Below, piece after piece: positions 60,670-64,000 of a DNA stretch of 64,000 bases; within the stretch, counting starts at the first letter, position 1, and every line of letters begins with the position of its first letter. Both the position numbers and the translations under genes were made by a program. The DNA comes from Chiridota heheva (Eukaryota > Echinodermata > Holothuroidea > Apodida > Chiridotidae), in NCBI GenBank assembly GCA_020152595.1, contig JAIGNY010004421.1, positions 124,501 through 188,500 on the forward strand, written 5' to 3'. Below the pieces are notes generated by a model. It did no database searches, was not told the origin of the DNA, and was given only the letters and a program-made list of their open reading frames with translations.

Positions 60670-62420
60670 AAAATCACGAAAAAATATGAAAGAATACCTA
60701 AAGACTGAGGACATCAGGATGTGATGTCACAACTATATAGTAGTCAGATTTCAGTCGTTTCTAAACAAATGAGTCAAAACTTTTGACTTAACTATCTCTT
60801 CAATGGATTAATATTTTGGAATGCTCCCTTCACCATTTTTTTTTTTTTTTTTTAAGTCCTCTATCATATAAGGTGAATTATCTTTACCACTGAACTAATC
60901 CTTTAAGATGAATAGAGAGGGTAGTAGGGTTAGTAAATGACAAGAAATAACAAATAATTGCATTATGCCACAAGGATACATTGTTCATATTTTAATATTT
61001 CATTGACATGGGCAAGTCATGGGTCTCTCCTTTCTTTGTGACTCAATGGATATAATGAAAAGAGGTGTTTTATTTATTTTTCATGTTTTCTGAGTTACTG
61101 GGTGAGGTAGTAACCTCACCCAAAATGTCTGATACAACTTAAAGGTATTTTGATGCTTGCAGTAAAATGTGAAAATTTAAAGAAAGGGGAAAAGTAAATG
61201 CATCCTTCAAAAGCTAATGTAATTTGAATTAACTTCCCCTACTAGCCCCATTACCGACATATACGTCCCCTACTAGCCCCATTACCAGCATATATGTCCA
61301 TCAACAGCTCATTATCAACACTAGCTTTGAATAGTCGAGTATACTGTCCTTCCAACAATTCTTGTTTTTTATTTGTGGTGAGAGACCAACAAGTGTGAAA
61401 ATGTGAAAATTTCTGTGTTGCAATATCCTCTGTGTTGTATATGGACTGGTACAGAAAGTTTGATGTTATTCCACTGCCAAAATGAGCATTAAATTTTGAG
61501 TTGAACAAATCTTAGAATTTTGGAAATAGCATGTATAGAGATCTCAAGTTAGGAGGAATCCCATTTAAAAAAAATGTCTTCAATTTATTGAGAAAGTATG
61601 ATGTATGAAAGTTGAAACACCTAAAAAATGCTTTTGTTTTTCTTTATATTTCTTCCCTTAATTTCAGACCTCAGCTTGAGGTTGGTTGAGGGGGAGGGGT
61701 ATGGTAAAGATCTAATTCTCTCCATCAGAATTATCTTTGCTTTTTACAGAGAATTGGCCCATTCATGCTGTACATCACAAGAGTAACACACAAATTGCAT
61801 ATTTTCAAAACAATTTTGAAAAAGCTGTGAAATGACCAAATTTTAAGCGATTTCAGTGACATTTTTTGCTTTCTTTATGTATATTCAGTGGATTTTAAAT
61901 CATAATAGCTTGATTATTGGTGATGACAATGGTAGAAATTAATTTGAAAGAATAGTGCAGTGTATGGTCAGATACATATCTTCATTGTATTGTCCCGTTT
62001 TGCCGCCATTTTATTTCAAAACTTGCAGATTATGATGTCATCAGCCCAGCAGGATGTTGGAATGCTTTGTATTTCTTTATAATCTACCTTAAATATTCTA
62101 GCTCATGAAAAATTGTTTTCCTTTTAGTGTCAAGGACATTTTTGGGTTCACATGAAATTATCAAAACATGCTGTTAAAACTTAAAAAATGATGTGTCACA
62201 TTATTTTGGAATTAAAACTTTAATCACGTTTATAAAGAAATACATTATAATCCTAATGTCCATGTTGGGGAGATTATATCATCATGCACAATATTTCAAT
62301 ACAGAATTGAACAAAATGGCAGCCTCCATGTGTCGATTTCAAACATTAATAACTTGAGATAGGAATAAGATTTTGACTTGCTGTTTTTGGAAGTTAGTTA
62401 GGATTTGTATCCTCTATCTC
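60670..62420. repeat. Dispersed repeat family A, copy 4
   Basis: It shares AGGATGTGATGTCACAACTA, CAGCCCAGCAGGATGTTGG, TTATCAAAACATGCTG, AATTGAACAAAATGGCAGCC and ATAACTTGAGATAGGAATAA with the 24-29.6 kb copies in the same order. A separate stretch (60900-62000) is not shared. It occupies PRMT1 intron 4. Confidence 0.75.
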
Positions 62421-62444
62421 CTAAAATAATGATTGTATGAGACT

Positions 62445-64000
<1,556 letters not shown>

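Overview
The window is eukaryotic genomic DNA: AT-rich, intron-containing genes with GT-AG junctions, tRNA-derived SINEs, non-LTR retrotransposon fragments, hAT-like and other inverted-repeat elements, and an unusually high density of tandem arrays. Repeat style and the recognisable proteins fit a marine invertebrate deuterostome, most likely an echinoderm; this is inference, since no species-specific marker was identified.

Three genes are supported. (1) PRMT1, the main type I protein arginine methyltransferase, lies on the + strand from 51136 to the right edge. Six coding exons (51136-51153, 54121-54252, 56091-56246, 58741-58950, 62594-62687, 63725-63840) join in frame to give the first 242 residues, including the S-adenosylmethionine site and the double-E catalytic loop; the C-terminal third is outside the window. 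(2) A tetraspanin lies on the - strand and runs off the left edge. Two exons (457-648 and 2366-2584) carry TM1-TM2, and a candidate start exon sits at 29660-29708, phase-compatible but across a 27 kb intron. (3) An isolated THAP zinc-finger exon (11816-11994, +) has one frame break in an A homopolymer.

Layout. 0-3 kb: tetraspanin exons around a LINE relic. 3-12 kb: SINE, a long inverted repeat, a 121 bp satellite, dispersed repeats and the THAP exon. 12.6-19.6 kb: a near-continuous run of arrays with periods of 36, 113, 13, 51 and about 65 bp. 21-30 kb: dispersed repeat families, a SINE with target-site duplication, a truncated LINE tail and arrays of 35, 20 and 32 bp. 30.7-35.6 kb: a TTAA-flanked MITE, an I-like LINE fragment and a multi-copy-family pseudogene carrying its own 39 bp array. 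37-48.7 kb: a C-rich satellite bounded by terminal inverted repeats, four copies of an unclassified repeat and a region rich in CATGTGGG-like words. 48.9-50.8 kb: an L2/CR1-like LINE pseudogene ending 365 bp before the PRMT1 start codon. 51.1-64 kb: PRMT1, whose introns hold a second C-rich inverted-repeat element, an RNase H-containing LINE fragment, a hAT-like MITE with a perfect 8 bp duplication, and a 16 bp array ending about 35 bp from an exon.

No operon-like or defence system is present. The most distinctive signal is that several tandem arrays lie inside mobile elements and can be compared with unexpanded copies of the same element elsewhere in the window.
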